A stretch of DNA of 64,000 nucleotides from assembly GCA_019187405.1 (NCBI GenBank), contig JABAQZ010000008.1:62001-126000 (forward strand). Reading direction: 5' to 3'. Shown here in pieces: positions 42,550-51,900 of this stretch. The DNA is from Ignavibacteria bacterium. GTDB taxonomy: Bacteria; Bacteroidota; Ignavibacteria; Tepidaquicellales; Tepidaquicellaceae. The notes under the pieces were generated by a model. It had not been told where the DNA came from and did not search any database. It was given only the letters and a program-made list of their open reading frames with translations. Every line of letters begins with the position of its first letter. The stretch's first letter is position 1. Both the position numbers and the translations under genes were made by a program.

Positions 42550-44079
42550 ATGCATAAAAGAAAAATTAAACCCTCCGATTACAAATTAATAAAATCAATA
42601 CACTCAAATTGCGGAGTGTTTGGAATTTTCAATCATCCAGATGCATCAGTCATGACTTACTACGGGCTGCATGCTCTTCAGCACCGGGGGCAGGAAGCGG
42701 CAGGAATTGTATCGTGTCAAAAATCCGAGAAAGACGGCAAAAGCAGATTCAACATTTACAAAGATTTAGGACTTGTATTAAATGTCTTTTCTGATGAAAA
42801 AGTATTTACGGATATTCTAAAAGGTAATTCTGCAATCGGACATACTCGATATTCAACTACAGGCGCGCATGATAACAGAAATAACATACAACCATTCAAA
42901 GTAAACTTCAAAGACGGTAATCTTGCTTTATCGCATAACGGAAATCTGACCAATACTCAGTATTTAAGGGATAAACTTCAGGATGAAGGTACAATTTTTC
43001 AAACTACAACGGACAGTGAAATAATTCTTCATCTTATTGCAAAAAGCAGAGGAAAAAGGATTGAGGATAAACTCATTGATGTCTTTTCACAAGTAAAAGG
43101 AGCATATTCAATATGCATACTTACCGATGACAAGCTGTTTGCTCTAAGAGATCCGCACGGTGTAAGACCTCTTTGTTTTGGCCGGCTGAATGGAAGTTTT
43201 GTCTTTGCATCTGAGTCATGTGCCTTTGACATTATTAACGCAGAATACATAAGAGACGTAAATCCGGGAGAATTAATTTGCATCGATAACGAGGCAATAG
43301 AAAAAAATAAAGAAAAAAGTTACATCATCGGATCAGCCGATAAGTACAGTCATTGTATATTTGAGTACGTATATTTTTCCAGACCTGACAGCACAGTGTT
43401 TGGTGAAAAAGTCGATAAAGTCAGAAGAAATATAGGTAAGAATTTAGCCAGAGAAAGTCCCGCTCCGTTTAAAGATAAGCCTGAGGATAAGAAAGTTGTA
43501 ATAATAAATGTCCCTGACTCATCAAACACCGCAACGCTTGGTTATTTTAACGAAGAGATAAAAAAAAATAATGACGTGAAGCATGAAATCGGGCTGATAA
43601 GAAGTCATTATGTTGGCAGAACGTTCATTCAACCCGGACAGGATAAGAGGAAAATGAAAGTGAAGACAAAATTTAATACCGTAAAGGGAGTTATAAACAA
43701 CAGAAAAATTGTCATAATAGATGATTCAATAGTAAGAGGCAATACAAGTAAACTGCTTGTAGATTTAATAAAGAGAGCAGAGCCAAAAGAGATACATTTA
43801 AAAATCACTTCTCCGCCTATTATATCTCCGTGTTTCTACGGGATGGATTTTCCTTCGGCTGAAGAGCTGATTGCTAATCAGCACAATCAGGATGTTGAAG
43901 GTATAAGAAAAGAGCTTGGGGTTGACAGTTTATCTTATTTAAGCAATGAAAATCTGCTTAACTCGGTTCCTTACATGTCGGACAAATCGGGATATTGCAC
44001 GGCTTGTTTTACAAAGAATTATCCCATACCAGTTAACGGATATACTGAGATTAGAAAAAATCAGTTTGATGATAAATAA
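42550..44079 (+). CDS. purF: Amidophosphoribosyltransferase (first step of purine synthesis)
   Basis: About 509 residues. The class II glutaminase nucleophile Cys is in SNCGVFGIF, exposed after removal of a ~20-residue propeptide; TYYGLHALQHRGQEAAGIV follows. The PRPP site is VVIIDDSIVRGNTS. Cysteines in SHCIFEYVYFSRP, SPCFYGMDF and YCTACFTKNYP match the four ligands of the B. subtilis-type [4Fe-4S] cluster, so the enzyme is probably oxygen-sensitive. I prefer the ATG at 42550, which has AGG just before it; a TTG at 42538 would only lengthen the propeptide. pepP follows after about 17 bases. Confidence 0.96.
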   Translation: MHKRKIKPSDYKLIKSIHSNCGVFGIFNHPDASVMTYYGLHALQHRGQEAAGIVSCQKSEKDGKSRFNIYKDLGLVLNVFSDEKVFTDILKGNSAIGHTRYSTTGAHDNRNNIQPFKVNFKDGNLALSHNGNLTNTQYLRDKLQDEGTIFQTTTDSEIILHLIAKSRGKRIEDKLIDVFSQVKGAYSICILTDDKLFALRDPHGVRPLCFGRLNGSFVFASESCAFDIINAEYIRDVNPGELICIDNEAIEKNKEKSYIIGSADKYSHCIFEYVYFSRPDSTVFGEKVDKVRRNIGKNLARESPAPFKDKPEDKKVVIINVPDSSNTATLGYFNEEIKKNNDVKHEIGLIRSHYVGRTFIQPGQDKRKMKVKTKFNTVKGVINNRKIVIIDDSIVRGNTSKLLVDLIKRAEPKEIHLKITSPPIISPCFYGMDFPSAEELIANQHNQDVEGIRKELGVDSLSYLSNENLLNSVPYMSDKSGYCTACFTKNYPIPVNGYTEIRKNQFDDK

Positions 44080-44096
44080 ATAAAATCGACTATAAA

Positions 44097-45422
44097 ATGA
44101 AAAATAATCAGAAAAAATTTCATGCTTCGAGAAGAAAGGAACTAGCAAAATTAATTGGCAAAGATTCAATAGCATTTATTTTTGGGAATACGGTAATAAA
44201 TAAATCTTTTGACGGAAATTATCAGTTTAAGCAGTTTAAGAATTTTTATTACCTAACCGGATTTAAAGAACCAGAAGCAGCTTTGGTAATTGCTCCGAAC
44301 GGAATTAAATTTGGCAAGCAAGAGAAAAAATATAATGAAATACTTTATGTCCGGCCCAAGGATAAGCAAAGGGAAATTTGGGATGGAGCCAGAGTGGGAT
44401 TTGAAAATGTGAATAAGGAACTCGGAATAAATAAGGCGCTTGAGAATACAAGAATAAATAATCTGATGAATATTGCTTGGCTGAGAAATTTCACAAAAGT
44501 ATATATTAATTTCGGCGAAATGCTGAAACTTACACAAAAATCAGCTCAATGGGTAAGAGCATTGATTGATTCGCTGAACATAATTGCCGCTCATGCAGAA
44601 GTGATAGATATCTCTTATATAATGGCAAAACTCCGCAGAGAAAAGACAAAAGAAGAAATTGAGAAAATGAAAAAAGCTGCGGAGATAACAATCAACTCTT
44701 ACAATAAAACCATGAAAGAGATTAAACCCGGAGTGCCGGAATTAAAAATTCAGGCATTGCTCGAGTACAATTATAAATCAGAAGGAAGCGAAGATATTGC
44801 TTACCACCCGATAGTAGCTTCCGGCGAAAATGCATGTACGCTGCATTATGAATTAAATAACGGGATAATGAAAGACGGGGAAATCCTGACCATAGACTCC
44901 GGTGCAGAATTTGAATATTACTGCTGTGATATAACCAGAAGTTTTCCGATTAACGGAAAATTTACAAAAGAGCAAAAGGAAATTTATGAAATCGTTCTCA
45001 GAGCGAATAAAGAATGCATTAAAAGAATTAAACCGGGAGTTAGTTTTAATAAGCTCAGCAAATTCAGCTGGGAAATTCTTTCGGAAGGGTTGTTTAAACT
45101 TGGAATATTAAAAGACAAAAAGAAAATAGGAAACTATGCGGTACACGGACTTGGACATCACATCGGGCTTGATACTCATGATGCAGTGCAAGCAGAAAAG
45201 AAACTAGGGAATAATTATGAAATATTAAGACCTGGAAATATAATTACAGTCGAACCCGGTTTATATTTCAGAAATGATATGAAAGAGATACCAAAGAAAT
45301 ACAGAGGTATAGGTATCAGAATAGAAGATGTCGTCCTTGTAACAAAGAGCGGAAATATTAATCTTACCGAAAAAATGGTAAAAGAAGTACGGGATGTTGA
45401 ACACATGATGAAAAAAGATTAA
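44097..45422 (+). CDS. pepP: Xaa-Pro aminopeptidase (M24B)
   Basis: 441 residues. An N-terminal aminopeptidase-P domain is followed by the pita-bread catalytic domain. Metal ligands are visible in LTIDSGAEFEYYCCDITRSFPI (two Asp), HGLGHHIGLDTHD (His), TVEPGLYF (Glu) and GIRIEDVVLV (Glu). It removes N-terminal residues next to proline, usually with two Mn ions. It has no signal peptide, so it is cytoplasmic, and is probably co-transcribed with purF. Confidence 0.94.
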   Translation: MKNNQKKFHASRRKELAKLIGKDSIAFIFGNTVINKSFDGNYQFKQFKNFYYLTGFKEPEAALVIAPNGIKFGKQEKKYNEILYVRPKDKQREIWDGARVGFENVNKELGINKALENTRINNLMNIAWLRNFTKVYINFGEMLKLTQKSAQWVRALIDSLNIIAAHAEVIDISYIMAKLRREKTKEEIEKMKKAAEITINSYNKTMKEIKPGVPELKIQALLEYNYKSEGSEDIAYHPIVASGENACTLHYELNNGIMKDGEILTIDSGAEFEYYCCDITRSFPINGKFTKEQKEIYEIVLRANKECIKRIKPGVSFNKLSKFSWEILSEGLFKLGILKDKKKIGNYAVHGLGHHIGLDTHDAVQAEKKLGNNYEILRPGNIITVEPGLYFRNDMKEIPKKYRGIGIRIEDVVLVTKSGNINLTEKMVKEVRDVEHMMKKD

Positions 45423-45500
45423 ATAAAAAATTTTTAGCAGCCGTGAATAAAAAATAGCAGCTTTTAAGGCATACAAAAAACATCGAAGAAATTTACTGAA

Positions 45501-45508
45501 TAAATTTG
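45501..45508 (+). promoter_or_regulatory. Putative -7 element before the uvrD helicase gene
   Basis: TAAATTTG fits TAnnTTTG and lies about 70 bases before the TTG start. There is no TTG at 20-base spacing, so this is a weak call. Confidence 0.35.
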
Positions 45509-45578
45509 TCTTAAACGTTTTAGTAAATTTACTCTGATACATAAATTCCTTATCTTTTCACCCGAAAAATTTTATAAA

Positions 45579-47807
45579 TTGGATTTAAGCAAACTCAATC
45601 CGTCCCAGAAGCAAGCAGTTATAGAAACAGAAGGACCGTGCATGATCATTGCAGGCGCCGGCAGCGGCAAAACGAGGGTTCTCACTTACAAAATTGCTTA
45701 TCTCATTCATTCCGGAGTTAGTCCGTTTGACATACTTGCTTTAACATTTACAAATAAAGCTGCAAAAGAAATGAAGGAGAGAATAGCAGGTCTGATCAGT
45801 GAAGATTTTGAGAGAATATGGATGGGAACTTTTCATTCTGTTTTTGCGAGGATACTAAGATTAGAATCTGAATACATCGGATTTACAAGAAACTACTCTA
45901 TTTATGACAATGAGGAATCCGTAAGTTTGATAAAAATGCTAATGAGCAATATGAAAATTCCTTTGGAGCAACATCCTCCAAAAGCCATCTTCAATGCCAT
46001 AAGCAGTCTGAAGAATAAGCTTATACTTCCGCAGGAGTTTAAGGCAAATTTTAAATCACCTTTTGAAAAGAAAGTCGAACAAATTTACGATGAATATCAA
46101 AAAGCTCTTTTCAGAAACAATGCAATGGACTTTGATGATCTGCTTGTAAAACCGATTGAGCTGTTTAATAAAAATCAGCATATACTTCACAAGTATCAGG
46201 AGAAATTTAAATTCATACTTGTGGATGAATATCAGGATACAAATGCGGCACAATATAAAATCGTTAGGATGCTTTCGGAAAAATACAACAATGTTTCCGT
46301 AGTCGGTGATGATGCGCAGTCAATTTACAAATGGCGCGGCGCTGAAATTGAAAACATATTCGGATTTCAGAATGACTTTAAGGAGCATAAGATTTACAAG
46401 CTTGAGCAGAATTACCGCTCAACAAAAAACATACTGAAGTTTGCCGATTATGTAATTAAGCAAAACAAAAAGCAGCTTGAAAAAAATTTATGGACGGAAA
46501 ATGCTCAGGGAGAAAAAATACATCTGACGGAATCATTAACCGATAAGGATGAAGCAGGGAAAATATGCAGAAACATATATGATGAGATGCAAAAGAAGAA
46601 GCTTAACTTTAAGGATTTTGTGATTCTATACAGAACAAACGCTCAATCGAGAGTTTTGGAAGATTCTTTAAGACAAAATAACATGCCTTATATTATTGTT
46701 GGAGGCATCAGGTTTTATCAGAGGAAGGAAATCAAGGACATACTTGCTCATCTGAAAGTTATAGTAAATCCGCTGGACAATGAATCGCTGATGAGAGTAA
46801 TGAATTTAAAAGCAGGGATAGGGAAGACAACTTTAGACAAAATAACAGCGATAGCGGAGAGAAAGAAAATTCAGGCATTTGATTTGCTGAAAGCTACAGG
46901 TGAATTAAAAGAATTCAGCTCAAAAACAAAAACCAAGCTTTTGGAAGTTTTGAATTATATATATAAATATCAGTATTTGAAGGAAGAGATGTCTGTTTCG
47001 GAGCTTGTATGTGCTGTGATAGATGAAACAGGGATACTGCGCGAGCTTAGACTCGAGAACACCGTTGAAGCCGATGAGAGAAGCGGTAATATTCAGGAGC
47101 TCATTTCGGCAGTTGCTGAGTACTCAAATGATAGTGACGATGCTTCGCTGGAAAATTTTTTGCAAAAAGTTTCGCTTGTTGCCGATATTGACGAAATGGA
47201 CAACCGGAAAAATGCAGTAACGCTTATGACGATACATTCTTCTAAAGGACTGGAATTTCCTGTTGTGTTTATTACCGGACTTGAAGAAGGTCTCTTTCCG
47301 ATAAGCAATGCATTTTTGTATCAGGAAGAGATGGAAGAAGAGAGAAGACTTTTTTACGTTGCTATCACGCGAGCGATGCAAAAGCTGTATCTTTCTTATG
47401 CAAATCAGAGATATAGATTTGGAATTCAGACTTATCAGATGAAATCAAGATTCATAAGAGACATTCCGGATAATTTGCTAAAAGAACATTTCATTTATGA
47501 AAGCTTTAAAAAGTTGTATGACAAAAAAATCAAGACGGAGAAAACTTCTTCTTCCGGATATTCGATCAAATATGAATATTATCCCGAAGAAAAAGTAAAA
47601 CACAAATCACAGGAGAACCGTTATGATACGGATAAATTTCCGGACATCCAAAAGGGAGTAACAGTAATTCATGACAGTTTCGGTAAAGGAACAGTATTGT
47701 CAATTTCTGGAAAAGGACTGGAAAAAAAGGCCGAAATATATTTTGATGATATTGGATTAAAAAAAATTCATCTCAGGTATGCTAAAATGACTGTAGAAAA
47801 CATTTAA
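45579..47807 (+). CDS. pcrA: UvrD/PcrA-type ATP-dependent DNA helicase
   Basis: 742-residue superfamily 1A 3'-5' helicase. The Q-motif and motif I (LNPSQKQAV and AGAGSGKTRVLTYKIA) are followed by LTFTNKAAKEMKERI, FKFILVDEYQDTN (motif II), VVGDDAQSIYKWRGA (III), LEQNYRST (IV), VTLMTIHSSKGLEFPVVFITGLEEGLFP (V) and EEERRLFYVAITRA (VI). The C-terminal GVTVIHDSFGKGTVLSISG is the RNA-polymerase-binding Tudor-like tail of PcrA. The start is TTG at 45579, fixed by the conserved LNPSQKQAV start. An EVE-domain gene follows after 18 bases. Confidence 0.95.
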   Translation: MDLSKLNPSQKQAVIETEGPCMIIAGAGSGKTRVLTYKIAYLIHSGVSPFDILALTFTNKAAKEMKERIAGLISEDFERIWMGTFHSVFARILRLESEYIGFTRNYSIYDNEESVSLIKMLMSNMKIPLEQHPPKAIFNAISSLKNKLILPQEFKANFKSPFEKKVEQIYDEYQKALFRNNAMDFDDLLVKPIELFNKNQHILHKYQEKFKFILVDEYQDTNAAQYKIVRMLSEKYNNVSVVGDDAQSIYKWRGAEIENIFGFQNDFKEHKIYKLEQNYRSTKNILKFADYVIKQNKKQLEKNLWTENAQGEKIHLTESLTDKDEAGKICRNIYDEMQKKKLNFKDFVILYRTNAQSRVLEDSLRQNNMPYIIVGGIRFYQRKEIKDILAHLKVIVNPLDNESLMRVMNLKAGIGKTTLDKITAIAERKKIQAFDLLKATGELKEFSSKTKTKLLEVLNYIYKYQYLKEEMSVSELVCAVIDETGILRELRLENTVEADERSGNIQELISAVAEYSNDSDDASLENFLQKVSLVADIDEMDNRKNAVTLMTIHSSKGLEFPVVFITGLEEGLFPISNAFLYQEEMEEERRLFYVAITRAMQKLYLSYANQRYRFGIQTYQMKSRFIRDIPDNLLKEHFIYESFKKLYDKKIKTEKTSSSGYSIKYEYYPEEKVKHKSQENRYDTDKFPDIQKGVTVIHDSFGKGTVLSISGKGLEKKAEIYFDDIGLKKIHLRYAKMTVENI

Positions 47808-47825
47808 CAATTTTAAAAATCAACA

Positions 47826-48236
47826 ATGAATTACTGGCTGTTAAAAACCGAACCATCCGATTATAGCTTTGATGATCTGGTAAGAGATAAAAAAACAGTT
47901 TGGGACGGAGTGGCTAATAATGCTGCACTGATATGCATAAGAAATGCAAGGAAAGGTGATAAGGCGATAATTTATCACACAGGTGAAGAAAGACAGATGG
48001 TTGGAATTGCGGAAATAATTTCCGATCCTTATCCGGATCCGAAAGAAAGCAATCCGAAGCTTGCAGTATTTGATGTCAAGCCATTGAAAAAACTGAATAA
48101 GCCTGTAACACTTACACAAGTTAAAGCGTTAAAAAAATACTCAAATTTTCCGTTAGTCAAAGAAGGGAGAAAATCAGTTGTTGAAGTTCCGGAAGAATAT
48201 TGGAATGAATTTCTTGAAATGAGCGGAACAAAATGA
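47826..48236 (+). CDS. EVE domain-containing protein (PUA-like nucleic-acid base reader)
   Basis: 136 residues: WLLKTEPSDYSFDDLVRDKKTVWDGVANNAAL, KGDKAIIYHTGEERQMVGIAEI and the LVKEGRKSVVEVP segment are typical of the EVE fold. Relatives read modified bases in DNA or RNA and appear with restriction systems, but stand-alone forms such as this are widespread. The segment GVANNAA replaces the usual GVRNYQAR. It lies 18 bases after the helicase gene and before tRNA-Ser. Confidence 0.9.
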   Translation: MNYWLLKTEPSDYSFDDLVRDKKTVWDGVANNAALICIRNARKGDKAIIYHTGEERQMVGIAEIISDPYPDPKESNPKLAVFDVKPLKKLNKPVTLTQVKALKKYSNFPLVKEGRKSVVEVPEEYWNEFLEMSGTK

Positions 48237-48281
48237 CAGATATGTACATATTTTTGTAAGGAATATCTGAAATCTTAAGAT

Positions 48282-48289
48282 TATATTTG
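48282..48289 (+). promoter_or_regulatory. -7 promoter element of tRNA-Ser
   Basis: TATATTTG fits TAnnTTTG and lies 14 bases before the 5' end of tRNA-Ser, a sensible start-site distance. A TTG at 48254-48256 is 25 bases upstream, longer than ideal. Confidence 0.5.
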
Positions 48290-48303
48290 CATAAAAAATT
48301 TTC

Positions 48304-48389
48304 AGAGAGTTGTCCGAGTGGTTGAAGGAGCACGCCTGGAAAGTGTGTAAGGTCAAAAGCCTTCGCGGGTTCGAATCCCGCACTCTCTG
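48304..48389 (+). tRNA. tRNA-Ser (anticodon GGA)
   Basis: An 86-base class II tRNA. Acceptor AGAGAGT pairs fully with ACTCTCT, the discriminator is G, and the anticodon stem CACGC/GTGTG carries loop CTGGAAA with GGA. A long variable arm (AAGGTCAAAAGCCTT) and T-arm GCGGG-TTCGAAT-CCCGC follow. CCA is not encoded. Confidence 0.96.
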
Positions 48390-48528
48390 CTGAATAGAGT
48401 TTTACTTTTCTAAAAAATCATTTCCATAAAAAAACTTAATTCACCCCAACCATTTGAATTACCGGAATTAGATATTGGCAAATGCTTGAAATCAAAAGCT
48501 TTGCAGACAGTGTATAGTTTATTTAAAA

Positions 48529-48559
48529 TTGATTATTTGTCATAACACAGTTATTTTTG
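48529..48559 (+). promoter_or_regulatory. Promoter of the HU gene (TTG-N20-TATTTTTG)
   Basis: TTG at 48529-48531 is followed after exactly 20 bases by TATTTTTG at 48552-48559. The expected start is about 30 bases before the HU ATG. Confidence 0.7.
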
Positions 48560-48597
48560 CTTGAACAAAAATTATTTATTAAATTAAAAAATAAATC

Positions 48598-48870
48598 ATG
48601 ACAAAAGAAGAACTAGTTGCCAAGATAGCAGCGGATGCTAAGATCTCCAAAGTTCAGGCAAGAGCAGCTTTACATTCACTTATGGATGGCGTAAAGAAGA
48701 CTTTGAAAAAAGGCGGAAAACTTTCATTAGTAGGATTTGGAACATTTTCGATTTCTAAAAGAAAAGCAAGGATCGGTAGAAATCCTCAGACAGGCGCTGA
48801 AATAAAGATTGCAGCAAGAAGAGTTGCAAGATTCAAAGCCGGAAAAGCTCTTGCTGATTTAGTGAAATAA
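48598..48870 (+). CDS. hup: HU-family nucleoid DNA-binding protein
   Basis: 90 residues. KVQARAALHSLMDGVKKTLKKGGKLSLVGFGTFSISKRKARIGRNPQTGAEIKIAARRVARFKAGKALADLV is canonical HU, including the GRNPxTG tip of the DNA-binding arm and the C-terminal FKAGKAL. It binds and bends DNA without strong sequence preference. It has its own promoter and a strong terminator. Confidence 0.96.
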   Translation: MTKEELVAKIAADAKISKVQARAALHSLMDGVKKTLKKGGKLSLVGFGTFSISKRKARIGRNPQTGAEIKIAARRVARFKAGKALADLVK

Positions 48871-48896
48871 TTAGTTTTATATTTACTGTATTAATG

Positions 48897-48930
48897 AGGC
48901 GTTAAGCATTAACGCCTTTTTTATTTTATC
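48897..48930. terminator. Intrinsic terminator after HU
   Basis: AGGCGTTAA (48897-48905) and TTAACGCCT (48909-48917) form a perfect 9-pair stem with a GCA loop, followed by a long T-rich run. It ends HU transcription; the converging S8 protease gene stops just inside its downstream flank. Confidence 0.9.
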
Positions 48931-51900
48931 ACGGCAAACTTTCCTGTTTTTTCGTCAACATTTGTACCTGATGAATTTTTTCCGTTTGCTTTGTAAATAT
49001 AAATACCCGTGTTGACTTTATTTCCGTTTTCATCTTTCAGGTCCCACTCGACTCCTCCGTTTCCGTTTGTCTCTTTTATGGTTACAAGATATTTCCCTGT
49101 CAAATCGAAAATATCTATCTCGGCATCTCTCGTAATGTTTGCAAAGGTTATGTAATCCTGATTGGAATTTATGCTGTATGGATTCGGATAAACATACATG
49201 TTGTCGAGATTTTCGCTGTTGAAAATAAGACCAAAACTGCTGCCGGCGCCGGTTACAATTTTTATACCATCCGATGAGTAAATGTTTTCAGCTTTTAATA
49301 AATAATTTTTTCCTGTAGCTCCGATAACAGATCTGTTTTCAAGATCCAGATAAATAATTTTGTGATCGGCATTATCCAAGCTGACCTTTGTAATACTTAA
49401 TCCAAAGGGTTCAAATTTGTAATTACCGGTATTCAAAACAGTTACTGAATCAGCCTCAAGATTGAATTCAACCTTTAACCTGAATTTATCCGAAAGAGAT
49501 AATCTGCTTATATAAAATTTACCCGAATCGGCTGCAGTTACTGTAAAGACTGCAGAATTTGTATCAACGGGTGAATTGTAATAATCGGTTAACCCGTTTG
49601 TCTTAACAGAGTAACTGCCGGATACAAATTTATTTTCAAAAGAAAGCAGGTATTCAAAATTATTTTTTATGGCAGCGTTTTTTAAACTTGCATCTTTATT
49701 GTTAACGGTGAATAAATTCAGATTTGGAATAGTCGATGGCAGTCTTTCTGAAAATCTGAGAGTAAGAAATCCGTCATTTTCAAAAACTGCCGAAATAAGT
49801 TTTGACTTGTTATGACAGTAAGCGCTTTGAATGTCCGACAATATACTTTCTCTGACGGGATTTTCATTGTCCACTGCAGAAATTTTGTAATAATAATTTT
49901 TTCTGTTTACCACATTCATGTCCGAAAATGTATTTCCATTAACTGAATCCGTTAAAGCGAAATTTATCGTGGTATCACTTTTGTAAATTCTGTAAATATC
50001 AGCGCCGGCTACAGGTTCAAAAGTAATTTTTATTTCATTAGAATCAGTACTGTAAGCTTTTATATTAAGCGGAGTAGATGGTCCGGTAAAAGCTGTATTC
50101 TTTTCGAAAAATAACAGCGTATCATCTACGGTATTAAGACCGATTTCTTTTGTACCGTTTCCGTCAAAATCAAATGCAAGCTGATTGAATGAATTTATAC
50201 CCTGCTTGAAATAATCGGGAATAAATCTCCGATCACTTGTGCTGTATTTCAACACGTAAAACAAAGTCCCAGTATTTACCAGCACTTCACTTTTGCCGTC
50301 ACTATCTATATCAGCAGATAATGTGGAGGTCTCTGTATAAGATTTATAATTGTAAATATCGGTAACGTCCAAAAGTTCAACCGTATTTCCTACTGTGAAT
50401 GTATAAGCATATAGACTGTAATATTGGATTAAATCGCCGTCTTTGCTTACAACACCGAGTGCAAAATCCTGTTTTCCGTCGCCGTTAAAATCGCCGGAAA
50501 CGATATTATCGCCTTTTATAAATCTGTCAATAGTATCAAGATAAATTCGCTGAAAATTATTGTCGGAAATATTTGTATAAACGCTGAGAGCAATTTTCGG
50601 AAGCGGAGAAGACGGGGTTTCATAATACAAATTGCTGAATACAATTTCTTTTTTTCCGTCGCTGTTGAAATCATCTACAAGTATGTTCTGCGAGTTTGCT
50701 GTCGAGTCATATCCGTAATAATGCAGCAATGAGATTTCATTAAAATTATTCCCGCCGCTATTCTCGAGAATTCTTAATCCTGATATGCCGAAGCCGAGAA
50801 TTTCCTTTTTCCCGTCGTTATCGGTATCAGCAATTCTTCCTGACCAGAAATTTCCCTCGGTTGAATCGCTCCAGATAAGCTGATCCGGCATTGAGTTAAC
50901 TGCAGAAGCTTCATAAAGAAATCCGTTTCTTTCTTTTGATAAAAGCATATCTGATTTACCGTTACCATTTACATCGCTTATATCACGGGCAATTTTAAAA
51001 TCACTCCAGTTGTCATTTGAGATTTTAATGAATTCACCGTTGGAAAATTCATAAATGTTAAGCTTGAGATTATTTTTAATATCGTTAATAAGCAAATCAT
51101 TCTTACCGTTTCCGTTCACATCAAAAACAGTTTTTGAAAACTGCGAATAGCTCAATGAATAATTCTTTGCGTTGTATCCGTATGTATTTATAGGATTTTG
51201 AATATAAAAATGAAATGCGGTATCATTCAATACAGCAGTCTTGCCGTTAAGCGAGACAGCTTCAATATAAAACTCATATTCCTGATTTGCAGTCAGCTCG
51301 TTTCCGCTTAACAGTCCGAAATGTGCATCTGCAACGAAACCAATATTTGGCGTTCCCAGATCTGCAAGAATGTATTGATAAGGTTCGCTTACACTTTTCC
51401 TTTTGTAATAAATTTTACCCAGAGTTCTTTTGTTTGTGGCAAATAAAATAAGCTGAGAGTAACTGTTTTTATCTATCAGATTTCCGAATGCTACGTCAGT
51501 AATCTCCGGAGGATTTTGATCTTTGAAAATAATCATTCTGTGCTCAATCGTTCTTCCAGAATTGCTGTTAATTGCAAGTCTAAGAGTTACAGAAGTATCT
51601 TCCAAACCGGACGCATTCCAGTTGTATGAAGAATCTTCAAGCGCCTGCGAGGTTCTGTTTTGAATTAGAGGAATCCATTCGGAAGGTTTTTCACCGATTC
51701 CGTAAAATAACGAATAAGACAAAAACAAAGGAGAAGCGGCTGAAATGACAAAGTTAATTATGTTTTTATCAAACGAATAATCCTGAAACGGGGAATGTAT
51801 CCTGACAATAGAAGGATTCTGAAAATTCTGCAAAGCATTTAATGCATTAATTCTTCCTGATGCATTGAGATGATTCCAGGAATTTTGATTTTGCATTAGT

